From Pseudomonas sp. PDM14 (GTDB lineage: Bacteria; Pseudomonadota; Gammaproteobacteria; Pseudomonadales; Pseudomonadaceae), in contig NZ_JACVAQ010000001.1 of NCBI RefSeq assembly GCF_014851905.1, forward strand, positions 1,426,001-1,490,000: DNA of 64,000 bases. The letters run 5' to 3'. This document shows positions 1 to 10,064 of this stretch, one piece after another. Numbering within the stretch: the stretch's first letter is position 1; the number at the start of each line of letters is the position of its first letter. Under the pieces are notes generated by a model that did no database searches, had not been told where the DNA came from, and worked only from the letters and a program-made list of their open reading frames with translations. Position numbers and translations under genes: made by a program.

Positions 1-1596
<1,596 letters not shown>

Positions 1597-1633
1597 AACA
1601 GTCAAAACTGAACAGTCGCCAACTGATTAAACG

Positions 1634-1658
1634 CGGCGCCATGCCTGCAACGGCGCCG
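1634..1658 (+). other. GGCGCC inverted repeat between leuS and lptE
   Basis: A 7-bp perfect inverted repeat (CGGCGCC and GGCGCCG) with an 11-nt loop lies 38 bases after the leuS stop and ends 23 bases before the lptE start. No T-run follows, so it is at best a weak terminator, an attenuator or an mRNA-stability hairpin between two co-directional genes. Confidence 0.3.
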
Positions 1659-1681
1659 TGATTTGCCAAGGGGATAAGAGA

Positions 1682-2293
1682 ATGATGAAACGGAATCTGA
1701 TGGTAATCGGCCTGGCTGTGCTGCTCAGCGCGTGCGGCTTCCAGTTGCGCGGCACCGGCACCGCCGAGTTCGCCCTCAAGGAAATCGACCTGCAGGCACG
1801 CAACGCCTACGGCGACACCTACAAGCAACTGCACCAGGTGCTCGAGAGCAGCGGCGTCAACGTGCACAGCGGCGCGCCGTACAAGCTGGTCCTGGCTCGC
1901 GAAGCGGAAACCCGCCGCACCGCCAGCTACACCGGCAACTCGCGCAGCGCCGAATACGCGCTGAGCACCGAGCTCGACTACGAGATCCGTGGCGCGAAGA
2001 ACCTGCTGCTGTTCAACGACACCCTGCAGGTGCAGAACACCTACGTGCACGACGAGAACAACCTGATCGGTTCCGATCAGGAATCCACTCAGCTGCGCCA
2101 GGAAATGCGCCGCGAGCTGGTTCAGCGCATGGTTCTGCGCCTGCAGCTGATCACCCCGGCCGAGCTGGAACAACGCCAGCAGGACGCGGAAATCCGCGCC
2201 CAGGCCGAAGCCGAAGCAGCCGCCGCGGCACGTCGCGCCGAGCAGGAGTCGGCACCGCAGCAGTCGCCGATCCAGCTGCCGATCAGCCAGTAA
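1682..2293 (+). CDS. lptE: LPS-assembly lipoprotein LptE
   Basis: Outer-membrane lipoprotein that plugs the LptD beta-barrel and helps insert lipopolysaccharide into the outer leaflet. The 203-residue protein begins with a lipoprotein signal peptide whose lipobox LSAC is followed by GFQLRG, the usual LptE start of the mature protein. The last 45 residues are rich in Ala, Glu, Gln and Arg and look like a charged helical tail. The ATG at 1682 is chosen because AAGGGGAT lies at a suitable distance upstream; an in-frame GTG at 1658 would put eight residues in front of the signal peptide. It sits between leuS and holA as in other pseudomonads. Confidence 0.95.
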   Translation: MMKRNLMVIGLAVLLSACGFQLRGTGTAEFALKEIDLQARNAYGDTYKQLHQVLESSGVNVHSGAPYKLVLAREAETRRTASYTGNSRSAEYALSTELDYEIRGAKNLLLFNDTLQVQNTYVHDENNLIGSDQESTQLRQEMRRELVQRMVLRLQLITPAELEQRQQDAEIRAQAEAEAAAAARRAEQESAPQQSPIQLPISQ

Positions 2294-2300
2294 GACGAAC

Positions 2301-2322
2301 GAGGGCCGCACACGCGGCCCTC
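2301..2322 (+). terminator. Strong GC hairpin between lptE and holA
   Basis: A perfect 9-bp stem (GAGGGCCGC and GCGGCCCTC) with a four-base loop ACAC begins 8 bases after the lptE stop and ends 13 bases before the holA ATG. No T-run follows, so it may be a partial terminator or an mRNA structure that lowers holA translation. No clear Shine-Dalgarno sequence is seen for holA, which fits poor initiation. Confidence 0.45.
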
Positions 2323-2335
2323 TGCCTCTATAGCG

Positions 2336-3370
2336 ATGAAACTCAACCCCGCCCAGCTCGGCAAACACCTGCAAGGCAGCCTCGCCCCGGTCTATGTAAT
2401 CAGCGGCGATGATCCCCTGCTGTGCCAGGAAGCCGCCGACGCCATCCGCGCCGCCACCCGCACCCAGGGATTCAGCGAGCGCGAGGTGTTCCACGCCGAA
2501 GCCAACTTCGACTGGGGCCTGCTCTACGAAGCCGGCGCCAGCCTCTCGCTATTCGCCGAGAAGCGCGTGATCGAACTGCGCATCGCCAACGGCAAGCCCG
2601 GCGACAAGGGCACCGCCGCGATCCTCGAATACCTCGGCCGTCCGCCGGAAGACACCCTGCTGCTGATCAGCCTGCCCAAGCTTGACGGCAGCACGCAGAA
2701 GACCAAGTGGGCCAAGGCGCTGATCGAAGGCCCGAACAGCCAGTTCCTGCAGATCTGGCCAGTGGACGCCAACCAGTTGCCGCAGTGGATTCGCCAGCGC
2801 CTGGCGCAGTCCGGCATGACCGCCACCCAGGAAGCCCTGGAGCTGATCGCCGCGCGCGTGGAAGGCAATCTGCTGGCCGCCGCCCAGGAGGTCGAGAAGC
2901 TCAAGCTGCTTGCCGAGGGCAACCAGATCGACGCCGCCACCGTGCAGGCCGCCGTCGCCGACAGCGCCCGCTACGACGTCTTCGGCCTGATCGATGCCGT
3001 GCTCAACGGTGAGGCCGCCCATGCCCTGCGCATGCTCGAAGGGCTGCGTGGCGAGGGCCAGGAATCGCTGTTCATCGTCGTCATGCTGGCCCGCGAACTG
3101 CGCCAGCTGGCCAGCCTGGCCCAGCAGTTCAGCCAGGGCATCCCGCTGGAGAAGGCCTTCGCCGCGGCCCGCCCGCCGGTCTGGGACAAACGCCGCCCGC
3201 TCATCAGCAAGGCCCTGCAACGCCACTCCGCCAGCCGCTGGAACCAGCTGCTGATCGATGCCCAGCGCATCGACGCCCAGGTCAAGGGCCAGGCACCCGG
3301 CGACCCGTGGAGCAGCCTCGGCCGCCTGGTCCTGCAGATGGCCGGCCAGCGCCTGCCGCTGGGCGAATAG
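2336..3370 (+). CDS. holA: DNA polymerase III delta subunit
   Basis: Delta subunit of the clamp loader; it opens the beta sliding clamp during loading. The 344-residue length is normal for the family. The N-terminal half shows the divergent AAA+ layout (VYVISGDDPLL near residue 20, then ISLPKLDGSTQKTKW), and the C-terminal collar domain holds VFGLIDAVLNGE and the LARELRQL helix. It starts at ATG 2336, 42 bases after lptE, with a hairpin in the gap and no obvious ribosome binding site. The clamp-loader delta subunit is normally made in low amounts, which suits weak initiation (inference). Confidence 0.95.
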   Translation: MKLNPAQLGKHLQGSLAPVYVISGDDPLLCQEAADAIRAATRTQGFSEREVFHAEANFDWGLLYEAGASLSLFAEKRVIELRIANGKPGDKGTAAILEYLGRPPEDTLLLISLPKLDGSTQKTKWAKALIEGPNSQFLQIWPVDANQLPQWIRQRLAQSGMTATQEALELIAARVEGNLLAAAQEVEKLKLLAEGNQIDAATVQAAVADSARYDVFGLIDAVLNGEAAHALRMLEGLRGEGQESLFIVVMLARELRQLASLAQQFSQGIPLEKAFAAARPPVWDKRRPLISKALQRHSASRWNQLLIDAQRIDAQVKGQAPGDPWSSLGRLVLQMAGQRLPLGE

Positions 3371-3401
3371 CACCCCGCCAGCCTCTGGACATCTTCTGTA
3401 C

Positions 3402-3424
3402 GGCGGCGCATGATCCGCGCCGCC
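3402..3424 (+). other. Inverted repeat after holA, possible terminator
   Basis: A perfect 8-bp stem (GGCGGCGC and GCGCCGCC) with loop ATGATCC lies 31 bases after the holA stop and 34 bases before the arfA start. It has no T-run. It could end or slow transcription from holA, or lie in the arfA leader. Confidence 0.35.
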
Positions 3425-3458
3425 CGCAACGTCGCGGACGCACGTTCCAGGACTGGCC

Positions 3459-3614
3459 ATGAGCAAGACTCCCAAGCGGCCGAACAAGGCCAAATCACTG
3501 ATCGCCCAACCGCTCTTCCGCTGCCGCCAGGAAGCACCGAAGAAAGGCAAAGGCAGCTACCGCCGCGAAGCCTCCCAGCAAAACTGGGAGGCTTCTTGCG
3601 TTATGGCCGCCTGA
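3459..3614 (+). CDS. arfA: Alternative ribosome-rescue factor ArfA
   Basis: A 51-codon gene too short for most ORF callers. The product begins MSKTPKRPNKAKSLIAQPLF and carries the ArfA hallmark KKGKGSY followed by NWEAS. In enterobacteria ArfA binds ribosomes stalled on non-stop mRNA and recruits RF2, as a backup to tmRNA. The last third of the frame contains a 12-bp perfect hairpin (3567-3595). In E. coli the equivalent structure truncates the arfA message by termination or RNase III cleavage, so that ArfA appears only when tmRNA is overwhelmed. The gene architecture here predicts the same control. Basic residues dominate the first 35 codons, as expected for an rRNA-binding protein. Confidence 0.88.
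   Translation: MSKTPKRPNKAKSLIAQPLFRCRQEAPKKGKGSYRREASQQNWEASCVMAA
3567..3598 (+). terminator. Hairpin inside the arfA coding region
   Basis: A perfect 12-bp stem (GAAGCCTCCCAG at 3567-3578 and CTGGGAGGCTTC at 3584-3595) with loop CAAAA, followed by TTG. It lies wholly within the arfA frame, before the stop codon at 3612. It is the expected position of the ArfA self-limiting terminator or RNase III site and would leave a non-stop arfA message. Confidence 0.8.
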
Positions 3615-3669
3615 AAAGGCCCCAGCGTGCTAAGGTCGGCCTCTGATTGAAAAGTCCGAGACGTCCGCA

Positions 3670-4974
3670 ATGTTCCATCCTGCTACTTCCGGCCGCATGC
3701 CCGGCCTGCTGCTCTGCACCGCCCTCGCCCTGAGCGCCTGCGCCGAAGCCCCGAACGCCACGCCCGCCCTCGACACACCGACCCTGGCACCCGCCAGCAC
3801 GGTAAATGCCGCCCCCGGCAACAGCGCCACTACCGAGCAACTGCCCGCCGAACCGAGCATCAGCTTCGAGGCCTGGCGCGATGCCTTCCGCCCGAAAGCG
3901 CTCGCCGTCGGCGTACAGGCCGAGCTGTTCGACCGTGCCTTCGCTGGCGTCAGCCCGGACCTCAGCGTGGTCAAGGCCGACCGCAGCCAACCCGAATTCA
4001 CCCGCCCGGTCTGGGAGTATCTGGACGGCGCGATCTCCGCCACCCGCGTGCGCCGTGGCCAGGCCCTGCTCGCCCAGCACAGCGGCACCTTGACCGCCAT
4101 CGAGCAGCGCTATGGCGTCGACCGCAACGTGCTGGTGGCAATCTGGGGCATGGAAAGCAGCTTCGGCCAGTTCACCGGCGACAAGTCGGTGATCCGCTCG
4201 CTGGCGACTCTGGCCTATGAAGGCCGGCGCCCGCAGTTCGCCGAAGACCAATTGCTCGCCGCCCTGCTGATCCTCCAGCACGGCGACATCGCCCCGGCCG
4301 GAATGCTCGGCTCCTGGGCCGGCGCCATGGGCCAGACCCAGTTCATCCCGACCACCTTCAACAGCCACGCGGTCGATTTCGATGGCGACGGCCGCCGCGA
4401 TATCTGGAATTCCAGCACCGACGCCCTGGCCTCCGCCGCACACTACCTGCAGGCGTCCGGCTGGAAGCTCGGCGAGCCCTGGGGCTATCAGGTCGCACTC
4501 CCCAGCGGCTTCGATTACGCGCTGGCCGACAGCGACGTGCGCAAGACCGTCACCGAGTGGACCGAGCAGGGCGTGAAGGTGCCGGCCGTGGCCGTGCGCG
4601 CCGACGAGCAGGCCTACCTGCTGCTGCCGGCCGGGCATCGCGGGCCGGCCTACCTGGTGTTCGGCAACTTCCGCGCGATTCTCAAGTACAACAACTCGTC
4701 GGCCTACGCCCTGGCGGTCGGCCTGCTCAGCCAGCGCTTCGACAATAGCGTGCAGCTGCCGCAGAACTGGCCGCGCGACGACCTGCCGCTGAGCCGCAGC
4801 GAACGCATCGAACTGCAGGAACAGCTCGCCGCCCGCGGCTACGAGCCGGGTGCCGCGGACAGCATCATCGGCGCCAACACGCGCAAGGCGATCCGCGGTT
4901 TTCAGCAGAGCATCGGTCTGCCAGCTGACGGCTACCCGACCCAGCACCTGCTGCAACGCCTGCGCGCGCAATAA
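3670..4974 (+). CDS. sltB3: Membrane-anchored lytic murein transglycosylase, MltB family with peptidoglycan-binding domain (SltB3-like)
   Basis: Cleaves the MurNAc-GlcNAc bond of peptidoglycan to give 1,6-anhydro ends. The 434-residue protein starts with a lipoprotein-type signal (LALSAC, Cys24), then a Pro/Ala/Thr-rich linker to about residue 60. The MltB-type catalytic domain has GMESSFGQ with Glu162 as the likely catalytic acid, GAMGQTQFIPTTF, and the calcium-loop-like DFDGDGRRD. A C-terminal PG_binding_1 domain (about 375-434: LQEQLAARGYEPG, ADGYPTQHLLQRL) should bind the wall. The domain order and location near holA match P. aeruginosa SltB3. A second MltB-family gene lies at 11072-12094. 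The assignment to the family is certain; the exact symbol is inferred from context. Confidence 0.92.
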   Translation: MFHPATSGRMPGLLLCTALALSACAEAPNATPALDTPTLAPASTVNAAPGNSATTEQLPAEPSISFEAWRDAFRPKALAVGVQAELFDRAFAGVSPDLSVVKADRSQPEFTRPVWEYLDGAISATRVRRGQALLAQHSGTLTAIEQRYGVDRNVLVAIWGMESSFGQFTGDKSVIRSLATLAYEGRRPQFAEDQLLAALLILQHGDIAPAGMLGSWAGAMGQTQFIPTTFNSHAVDFDGDGRRDIWNSSTDALASAAHYLQASGWKLGEPWGYQVALPSGFDYALADSDVRKTVTEWTEQGVKVPAVAVRADEQAYLLLPAGHRGPAYLVFGNFRAILKYNNSSAYALAVGLLSQRFDNSVQLPQNWPRDDLPLSRSERIELQEQLAARGYEPGAADSIIGANTRKAIRGFQQSIGLPADGYPTQHLLQRLRAQ

Positions 4975-5064
4975 CGCCGGCGAATTTGAAAGCAAGACCC
5001 GGAGTGCCACCGGCCGGGCAGGTTGTTAGGGTGCAGGCATCAATCGCCCAGTCGAGCGTTCGCC

Positions 5065-6168
5065 ATGTCTCTTTCCGCACAACGGGCCGCCCACGCGGCC
5101 CAGGTTCAGAATGATCCGCGTTGGGCCAGCGTGCTGGCCCGTGACCCGGCCGCCGACGGCCGGTTCGTCTTCGCCGTGAGCAGCACCGGCATCTACTGCC
5201 GGCCTTCCTGCCCGTCGCGCCATGCCCAGCCGCAGCATGTCAGTTTCCACGCTACATCGGCAGACGCCGAACGCGCCGGCTTCCGCCCGTGCAAGCGCTG
5301 CACGCCCGAGCAGGCCTCGCGCCAGAGCCAGCACGCCGAGCTGATCGCCAACGCCTGTCGCCTGATCGAAGCGGCCGAGCAGCCACCGTCACTGGAACAG
5401 CTGGCCGCGCAGGTCGGCCTGAGCAACTCGCACTTCCATCGCCTGTTCAAGCAGCACACCGGGCTCACGCCCAGGGCCTACGCCGACGCGCAACGGGCCC
5501 GGCGCGTACGCCACGAACTGGAAGGCGGGGCACGGGTGACCGATGCGATCTACGAAGCCGGCTTCAACTCCAACGGGCGCTTTTACGCCAAGGCTGCCGG
5601 CATGCTCGGCATGACCCCATCCGACTATCGCGCAGGCGGCGCTGCCATGCCGATCCACTTCGCCATCGGCCAGTGCTCGCTGGGTGCGATTCTGGTGGCG
5701 CAGAGCAGTCGCGGGGTCTGCGCGATCCTCCTCGGCGAAACGCCGGAAGCATTGCTGGATGAGCTGCAGCAACGCTTCGCCAATGCCGAACTGATCGGTG
5801 CCGATGAAGCATTCGAGGCGCTGGTGGCACGCGTGGTCGGTTTCGTCGAAGCGCCAGGGCTGGGCCTCGACCTGCCGCTGGACATCCGCGGCACGGCGTT
5901 TCAGCAACGCGTCTGGCAGGCGCTACTGAGCATCCCGCCAGGCAGCACGGCAAGTTACGCCGAGATCGCCGAACGCATCGGCTCGCCTTCAGCGACACGC
6001 GCGGTGGCTGGCGCCTGTGCGGCCAACGCACTGGCCGTGGCGATTCCCTGTCATCGCGTGGTGCGCAGCGACGGCGCGCTGTCAGGCTATCGCTGGGGCG
6101 TCGAGCGCAAGCGTGCGCTGCTCGACCGGGAAAAGGTGGCGGCTCAGGATTCGCCGCCGAACAACTGA
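5065..6168 (+). CDS. ada: Bifunctional transcriptional activator / methylphosphotriester and O6-methylguanine-DNA methyltransferase Ada
   Basis: Suicide DNA repair protein and sensor of the adaptive response to alkylation. Domains in order: N-terminal Ada zinc domain with Cys45, Cys49, Cys76 and Cys79 (YCRPSCPSR and RPCKRC), which takes methyl from phosphotriesters; an AraC-type helix-turn-helix segment (about 95-185, LAAQVGLSNSHFHRLFK); and a C-terminal MGMT domain with the PCHR active site at Cys329. The ATG at 5065 is chosen because an in-frame TTG further up would add 14 residues unlike Ada. 367 residues is the usual length. Its 3' end overlaps the 3' end of ogt by 25 bases on the opposite strand. 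Confidence 0.95.
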   Translation: MSLSAQRAAHAAQVQNDPRWASVLARDPAADGRFVFAVSSTGIYCRPSCPSRHAQPQHVSFHATSADAERAGFRPCKRCTPEQASRQSQHAELIANACRLIEAAEQPPSLEQLAAQVGLSNSHFHRLFKQHTGLTPRAYADAQRARRVRHELEGGARVTDAIYEAGFNSNGRFYAKAAGMLGMTPSDYRAGGAAMPIHFAIGQCSLGAILVAQSSRGVCAILLGETPEALLDELQQRFANAELIGADEAFEALVARVVGFVEAPGLGLDLPLDIRGTAFQQRVWQALLSIPPGSTASYAEIAERIGSPSATRAVAGACAANALAVAIPCHRVVRSDGALSGYRWGVERKRALLDREKVAAQDSPPNN

Positions 6169-6695
6169 CCCTGAATCGACGGCTGCGGCGCATGACGCCG
6201 CTCGTGTTCGAGCAGCCAGCGTTTGCGCTGCAGGCCGCCAGCGAAACCGGTGAGCGCGCCATTGGCGCCGATCAGGCGGTGGCAGGGCACGATGATCGCA
6301 ATCGGGTTGGCACCATTGGCCAACCCAACCGCACGCGCGCCCTTGGGGCAATCGAGCTGCTGGGCCAGCACACCGTAGGTCGACGTGCTGCCGTAGGGCA
6401 CCTGGCGCAGCGCCGCCCACACCCGGCGCTGGAAGGCCGAGCCGGCGGTGAAGGCCACCAGTTCATCCAGCGCCGTCACGCTGCCGGCGAAATAGGCGCC
6501 AAGCGCGTCCCAGGCAACACCGCCAGCCCTACCCTCGCGCAACTGATACGCGCCGTAGTGGCTGCCAAGCAGCTTGTGCATGCGCTCGGCATAGTCGTGG
6601 AAATCCAGGGCACGGACGCGCTGCTGCTCGTCGGTGACCAGCAGGATCTCGCCGACAGGTGAAGCGAGTCGTTGCAGTTGCAGCACTTCAGCCAT
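6144..6695 (-). CDS. ogt: Methylated-DNA--[protein]-cysteine S-methyltransferase
   Basis: Single-domain O6-alkylguanine repair protein of 183 residues that moves the alkyl group from guanine to its own cysteine. The active site PCHR sits in AIIVPCHRLIG with Cys138, and the DNA-binding wing FQRRVWAALRQVPYG precedes it. It has neither the Ada zinc domain nor a helix-turn-helix domain. It converges on ada with 25 bases of antisense overlap and lies downstream of the lipA terminator in the same direction, so it probably has its own promoter within or after lipA. The two MGMT domains are clearly different in sequence, so this is not a recent duplication. Confidence 0.95.
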   Translation of the reverse strand: MAEVLQLQRLASPVGEILLVTDEQQRVRALDFHDYAERMHKLLGSHYGAYQLREGRAGGVAWDALGAYFAGSVTALDELVAFTAGSAFQRRVWAALRQVPYGSTSTYGVLAQQLDCPKGARAVGLANGANPIAIIVPCHRLIGANGALTGFAGGLQRKRWLLEHERRHAPQPSIQGQLFGGES

Positions 6696-6732
6696 CGCTA
6701 CCCACGCCTTCCTTCACCTGTCCACAGAAACG

Positions 6733-6753
6733 AAAAGGCCCCTTTCGGGGCCT
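6733..6753 (-). terminator. Rho-independent terminator after lipA
   Basis: On the minus strand a 7-bp stem AGGCCCC/GGGGCCT with tetraloop GAAA is followed by TTTTCG. It lies 18 bases beyond the lipA stop and 38 bases before the ogt start, and should end the DUF493-lipB-lipA transcript. Confidence 0.85.
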
Positions 6754-6770
6754 CTCGAACGTGCATGCCC

Positions 6771-7745
6771 TCAGCTCTTGGCGCCATGCGCCTGCTGATC
6801 GGCATGGTAGGACGAACGCACCAGCGGGCCGGACGCGACGTTCTTGAAGCCCATCCGCGTGCCTTCCTCGGCAAACCAGGCGAAGGTGTCCGGGTGCACG
6901 AAGCGCTGCACCGGCAGGTGGCTGCGCGACGGCTGCAGGTACTGACCGAGGGTGAGCATGTCGATTTCATGCTCGCGCATGCGCTTCATGACCTCGATGA
7001 CTTCTTCGTCGGTTTCACCCAGGCCGAGCATCAGGCCGGACTTGGTCGGTACGTGCGGCACGCGCTTTTTGAAGTTTTCCAGCAGGTCCAGCGACCACTC
7101 GAAGTCCGAACCCGGGCGCGCGGCCTTGTACAGGCGCGGCACGGTTTCCAAGTTGTGGTTGAACACATCCGGCGGCTCCTGCTCGGTGATCGCCAGGGCC
7201 ACATCCATGCGCCCGCGGTAGTCCGGCACCAGGGTTTCCAGCTGCACGTTGGGCGACAGCTTGCGGATCTCGCGCAGGCAGTCGACGAAGTGCTGGGCAC
7301 CACCGTCGCGCAGGTCGTCGCGGTCCACCGAGGTGATCACCACGTACTTCAAACGCAGGTCGGCGATGGCCACGGCCAGGTTCATCGGCTCGTCGGCGTC
7401 CAGCGGCTTCGGCCGGCCGTGGCCGACATCGCAGAACGGGCAGCGGCGGGTGCAGATGTCGCCCATGATCATGAAGGTCGCGGTACCGCCGCTGAAGCAC
7501 TCGCCAAGGTTCGGGCAGCTGGCTTCTTCGCAGACGCTGTGCAGCTTGTGCTTGCGCAGCAGTTGTTTGATACGGTCGACCTCGGGGGATACCGGCATGC
7601 GCACGCGAATCCAGTCCGGCTTGCGCGGCAGTTCTTCGGTGGGAATGATCTTGACCGGGATGCGCGCCATCTTCTCCGCGCCGCGCAGCTTGACGCCGAC
7701 TTCCACTTTGGCCGGGCCCTTGCCCGCTACTTCTATCGTGCTCAT
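6771..7745 (-). CDS. lipA: Lipoyl synthase
   Basis: Radical SAM enzyme that inserts two sulfurs into protein-bound octanoyl groups to form lipoate on pyruvate and 2-oxoglutarate dehydrogenase E2 and GcvH. Two iron-sulfur sites are visible: the auxiliary cluster Cys72-x4-Cys77-x5-Cys83 and the radical SAM motif Cys98-x3-Cys102-x2-Cys105 (CTRRCPFC). The 324-residue length is normal. Its start overlaps the lipB stop by four bases (ATGA), which implies translational coupling, and a strong terminator follows. Confidence 0.98.
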   Translation of the reverse strand: MSTIEVAGKGPAKVEVGVKLRGAEKMARIPVKIIPTEELPRKPDWIRVRMPVSPEVDRIKQLLRKHKLHSVCEEASCPNLGECFSGGTATFMIMGDICTRRCPFCDVGHGRPKPLDADEPMNLAVAIADLRLKYVVITSVDRDDLRDGGAQHFVDCLREIRKLSPNVQLETLVPDYRGRMDVALAITEQEPPDVFNHNLETVPRLYKAARPGSDFEWSLDLLENFKKRVPHVPTKSGLMLGLGETDEEVIEVMKRMREHEIDMLTLGQYLQPSRSHLPVQRFVHPDTFAWFAEEGTRMGFKNVASGPLVRSSYHADQQAHGAKS

Positions 7746-8398
7746 CGCGATTCGGGTCCGCCCGTGAGGGTCTTCTGTTCAGCGTAATCGAGGTGTTTGA
7801 CGAGCTGTGCGCGCAATCGGGCACTCACTTCGGCAAATTCTAGCGGGCCAGTCAGGTCGCACAACCGGGTCATCGGCAGGCCGGCGTAGCCGCAGGGATT
7901 GATCCGGCGGAACGGTTCCAGGTCCATGTCGACGTTCAGCGCCAGGCCGTGGAACGAACAGCCGCGGCGGATGCGCAGGCCGAGCGAGGCGATCTTCGCC
8001 TCACCGACGTAGACACCGGGCGCATCGGCGCGGGCGGCAGCCTGCACGCCATACTCGGCGAGCAGGTCGATCAGGCTCTGCTCGATGCGCGTGACCAGGT
8101 CACGCACACCGATGCCGAGACGACGCACGTCGAGCATCAGGTAGACCACCAGTTGGCCGGGGCCGTGGTAGGTCACCTGGCCGCCACGGTCGACCTGCAC
8201 CACCGGGATGTCACCGGGAAACAGCACATGCTCGGCCTTGCCGGCCTGGCCCTGGGTGAACACCGGCGGGTGCTGCAGCAGCCAGATCTCGTCCTCGGCC
8301 TGCGCGTCGCGCTGGTCGGTGAAGCGTTGCATGGCGTGCCAGGTCGGCTCGTAGGGCTGCAGGCCATTGAGCTCACGCACGCTCACGGAGAGCGGCAT
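7742..8398 (-). CDS. lipB: Octanoyl-[acyl carrier protein]:protein N-octanoyltransferase
   Basis: Transfers octanoate from acyl carrier protein to the lipoyl domains that LipA then sulfurates. In the 218-residue sequence the catalytic Lys135 (GEAKIAS) and Cys169 (RINPCGYAG) fall at the same numbers as in E. coli LipB, and the substrate-pocket segments [13 protein letters not shown] and [14 protein letters not shown] are intact. It overlaps the DUF493 gene upstream by one base and lipA downstream by four, forming one operon. Confidence 0.98.
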   Translation of the reverse strand: MPLSVSVRELNGLQPYEPTWHAMQRFTDQRDAQAEDEIWLLQHPPVFTQGQAGKAEHVLFPGDIPVVQVDRGGQVTYHGPGQLVVYLMLDVRRLGIGVRDLVTRIEQSLIDLLAEYGVQAAARADAPGVYVGEAKIASLGLRIRRGCSFHGLALNVDMDLEPFRRINPCGYAGLPMTRLCDLTGPLEFAEVSARLRAQLVKHLDYAEQKTLTGGPESR

Positions 8399-8676
8399 CA
8401 GAGCACCATGTGTACGCGGCCGGTGGCTTTCAGGTCGAGATGGATCGCCCGCAACTGCTCTTCGCCGGTAGCGGTGATCAGCACCTGCACGGAAAGGAAG
8501 CGGCCGGTACGGCTGTCGCGTTGTGCCAGGTTGCTGGCATCGACTTCAGGCGCGTGGCGCTGGATAACCTCGATCACCAGATCGGTGAAGCCCTCGCCAG
8601 CATCGCCGATCACCTTGATCGGGTAGCGCTCGCAGGGGAACTCGATTTTCGGGGGTTGTACGTCAGTGTCAGTCAT
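8398..8676 (-). CDS. ybeD: DUF493 (YbeD) family protein
   Basis: A 92-residue small cytoplasmic protein of the DUF493/YbeD family, with the typical [15 protein letters not shown] near the N-terminus and the mid-protein segment [19 protein letters not shown]. The fold known for E. coli YbeD is a ferredoxin-like alpha/beta sandwich resembling regulatory ACT-type domains. It is the first gene of the lipB-lipA operon, with its stop overlapping the lipB start by one base. It also sits near dacC, as in E. coli, so a link to lipoate attachment or to PBP5 is suggested by context only. Biochemical function is unknown. Confidence 0.9.
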   Translation of the reverse strand: MTDTDVQPPKIEFPCERYPIKVIGDAGEGFTDLVIEVIQRHAPEVDASNLAQRDSRTGRFLSVQVLITATGEEQLRAIHLDLKATGRVHMVL

Positions 8677-8710
8677 GGCATCCGCAGGCTCGTGGCCCGA
8701 TCAGAGCAGA

Positions 8711-8729
8711 ACGCCCCGGGTAGGGGCGT
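8711..8729 (-). terminator. Hairpin after dacC
   Basis: On the minus strand a perfect 7-bp stem ACGCCCC/GGGGCGT with a five-base loop lies 56 bases after the dacC stop. The following bases TCTGCTC hold few T residues, so it is a weak or Rho-assisted terminator that separates dacC from the DUF493-lipB-lipA operon. Confidence 0.5.
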
Positions 8730-8784
8730 CCTTGGTTGTCGTGGAAGCGAGTCCGCTCGCGCGCGGCGAGTCGGTGGCAGCTTC

Positions 8785-9963
8785 TCAGTTAAACAAACCG
8801 TAGAAGAACAGGCGAATGCTATCCCACAGGCGGCGGAAGAAGCCACCTTCCTCTACGGCTTCGAGGGCGATCAGGTCGGCGGTGTGTACCACCTTTTCAC
8901 CCAGTTTCACTTCGACCTTGCCGATCACGTCGCCCTGCTTGATCGGGGCTTCGAGTTGCGGCTCGAGGGTCATGCCGGCTTGCAGCTGCTTGGCCTGGCC
9001 TTTGGGCAGGGTCAGGCTGAGGTCGGCGGCGAGGCCGGCCTTGACCTGACGGGTGGCGCCTTTCCAGACCTGCGCCTGGGCCAGTTCCTGCCCCTGCTTG
9101 TAGAAGGTCTGGGTCTCGAAGAAGCGGAAGCCGTAGGTCAGCAGTTTCTGCGTCTCGGCGGCGCGGGTCTTCTCGCTGTCGGTACCGAATACCGAGGTGA
9201 TCATGCGCGCGCCGTCGCGTACGGCAGAAGCCACCAGGCAGTAGCCGGCTTCTTCGGTGTGGCCGGTTTTCAGGCCGTCGACGGTGCTGTCACGCCACAG
9301 CAGCAGGTTGCGGTTGCCCTGGCGGATGTTGTTCCAGTGGAACTCCTTCTGCGAGTAGATCGCGTAGTGCTGCTGGTCTTCGTTGATGATGGCGCGGGCC
9401 AGGATGGCCATGTCGTGGGCGCTGGAGTAGTGCTCCGGGTGCGGCAGGCCGGTGGCGTTCATGAAGTGCGAGTTCTGCATGCCCAGGCGCGCGGCGGTCT
9501 CGTTCATCATGTCGGCGAAGGCGTCTTCGCTGCCGGCGATGTACTCGGCGATGGCGATGCTGGCGTCGTTACCGGACTGGATAATGATGCCGTGCAGCAG
9601 GTCATCGACCTTCACCTGGCTGTTCAGCGGCAGGAACATGGTGGAGCCGCCGGATGCCGCACCGCCGGTACGCCAGGCGTGCTCGCTGACGGTGACCAGG
9701 TCCTGCTCGCCGATTTTGCCCTTGCGGATTTCCAGGGTGGCGATGTAGGCGGTCATCAGCTTGGTCAGGCTCGCCGGGGGCAGGCGCTGATCGCTGTTGT
9801 TCTCCACCAGGACGTTGCCGCTGGCAGCGTCCATCAGGACGTAGGATTTGGCGGCCAGTTGCGGCGCGGCCGGAATGATCGGGTCTTGCGCGGCCTGGGC
9901 GAGCGGCGCGGTGAAGAGGATGGCGAGCAGGCTGAGGCGTTTGGCAAAGCGGGAGATATTCAT
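8785..9963 (-). CDS. dacC: D-alanyl-D-alanine carboxypeptidase (PBP5 type)
   Basis: Low-molecular-weight penicillin-binding protein that removes the terminal D-Ala from stem peptides and so limits cross-linking. The 392-residue precursor has a signal peptide ending at AQAA and the three active-site motifs: SLTK with nucleophile Ser65, SGN (IIQSGNDAS), and KTG (GLKTGHTEEAG). A PBP5 C-terminal beta domain is followed by an amphipathic anchor helix (LWDSIRLFFYGLF) that ties it to the periplasmic face of the inner membrane. The ATG at 9963 is used; an earlier in-frame start would add 19 residues ahead of the signal. It lies just downstream of rlpA. Confidence 0.96.
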   Translation of the reverse strand: MNISRFAKRLSLLAILFTAPLAQAAQDPIIPAAPQLAAKSYVLMDAASGNVLVENNSDQRLPPASLTKLMTAYIATLEIRKGKIGEQDLVTVSEHAWRTGGAASGGSTMFLPLNSQVKVDDLLHGIIIQSGNDASIAIAEYIAGSEDAFADMMNETAARLGMQNSHFMNATGLPHPEHYSSAHDMAILARAIINEDQQHYAIYSQKEFHWNNIRQGNRNLLLWRDSTVDGLKTGHTEEAGYCLVASAVRDGARMITSVFGTDSEKTRAAETQKLLTYGFRFFETQTFYKQGQELAQAQVWKGATRQVKAGLAADLSLTLPKGQAKQLQAGMTLEPQLEAPIKQGDVIGKVEVKLGEKVVHTADLIALEAVEEGGFFRRLWDSIRLFFYGLFN

Positions 9964-10064
9964 CCGTCTCTCTGAATGGCAGTTCAACAATGGCACAGCG
10001 CGAGCGGGCTCACGCTGCATTCCCCACCCACCCGTTACGGCTCGGGCCGGTGGACGAAAAGGGT

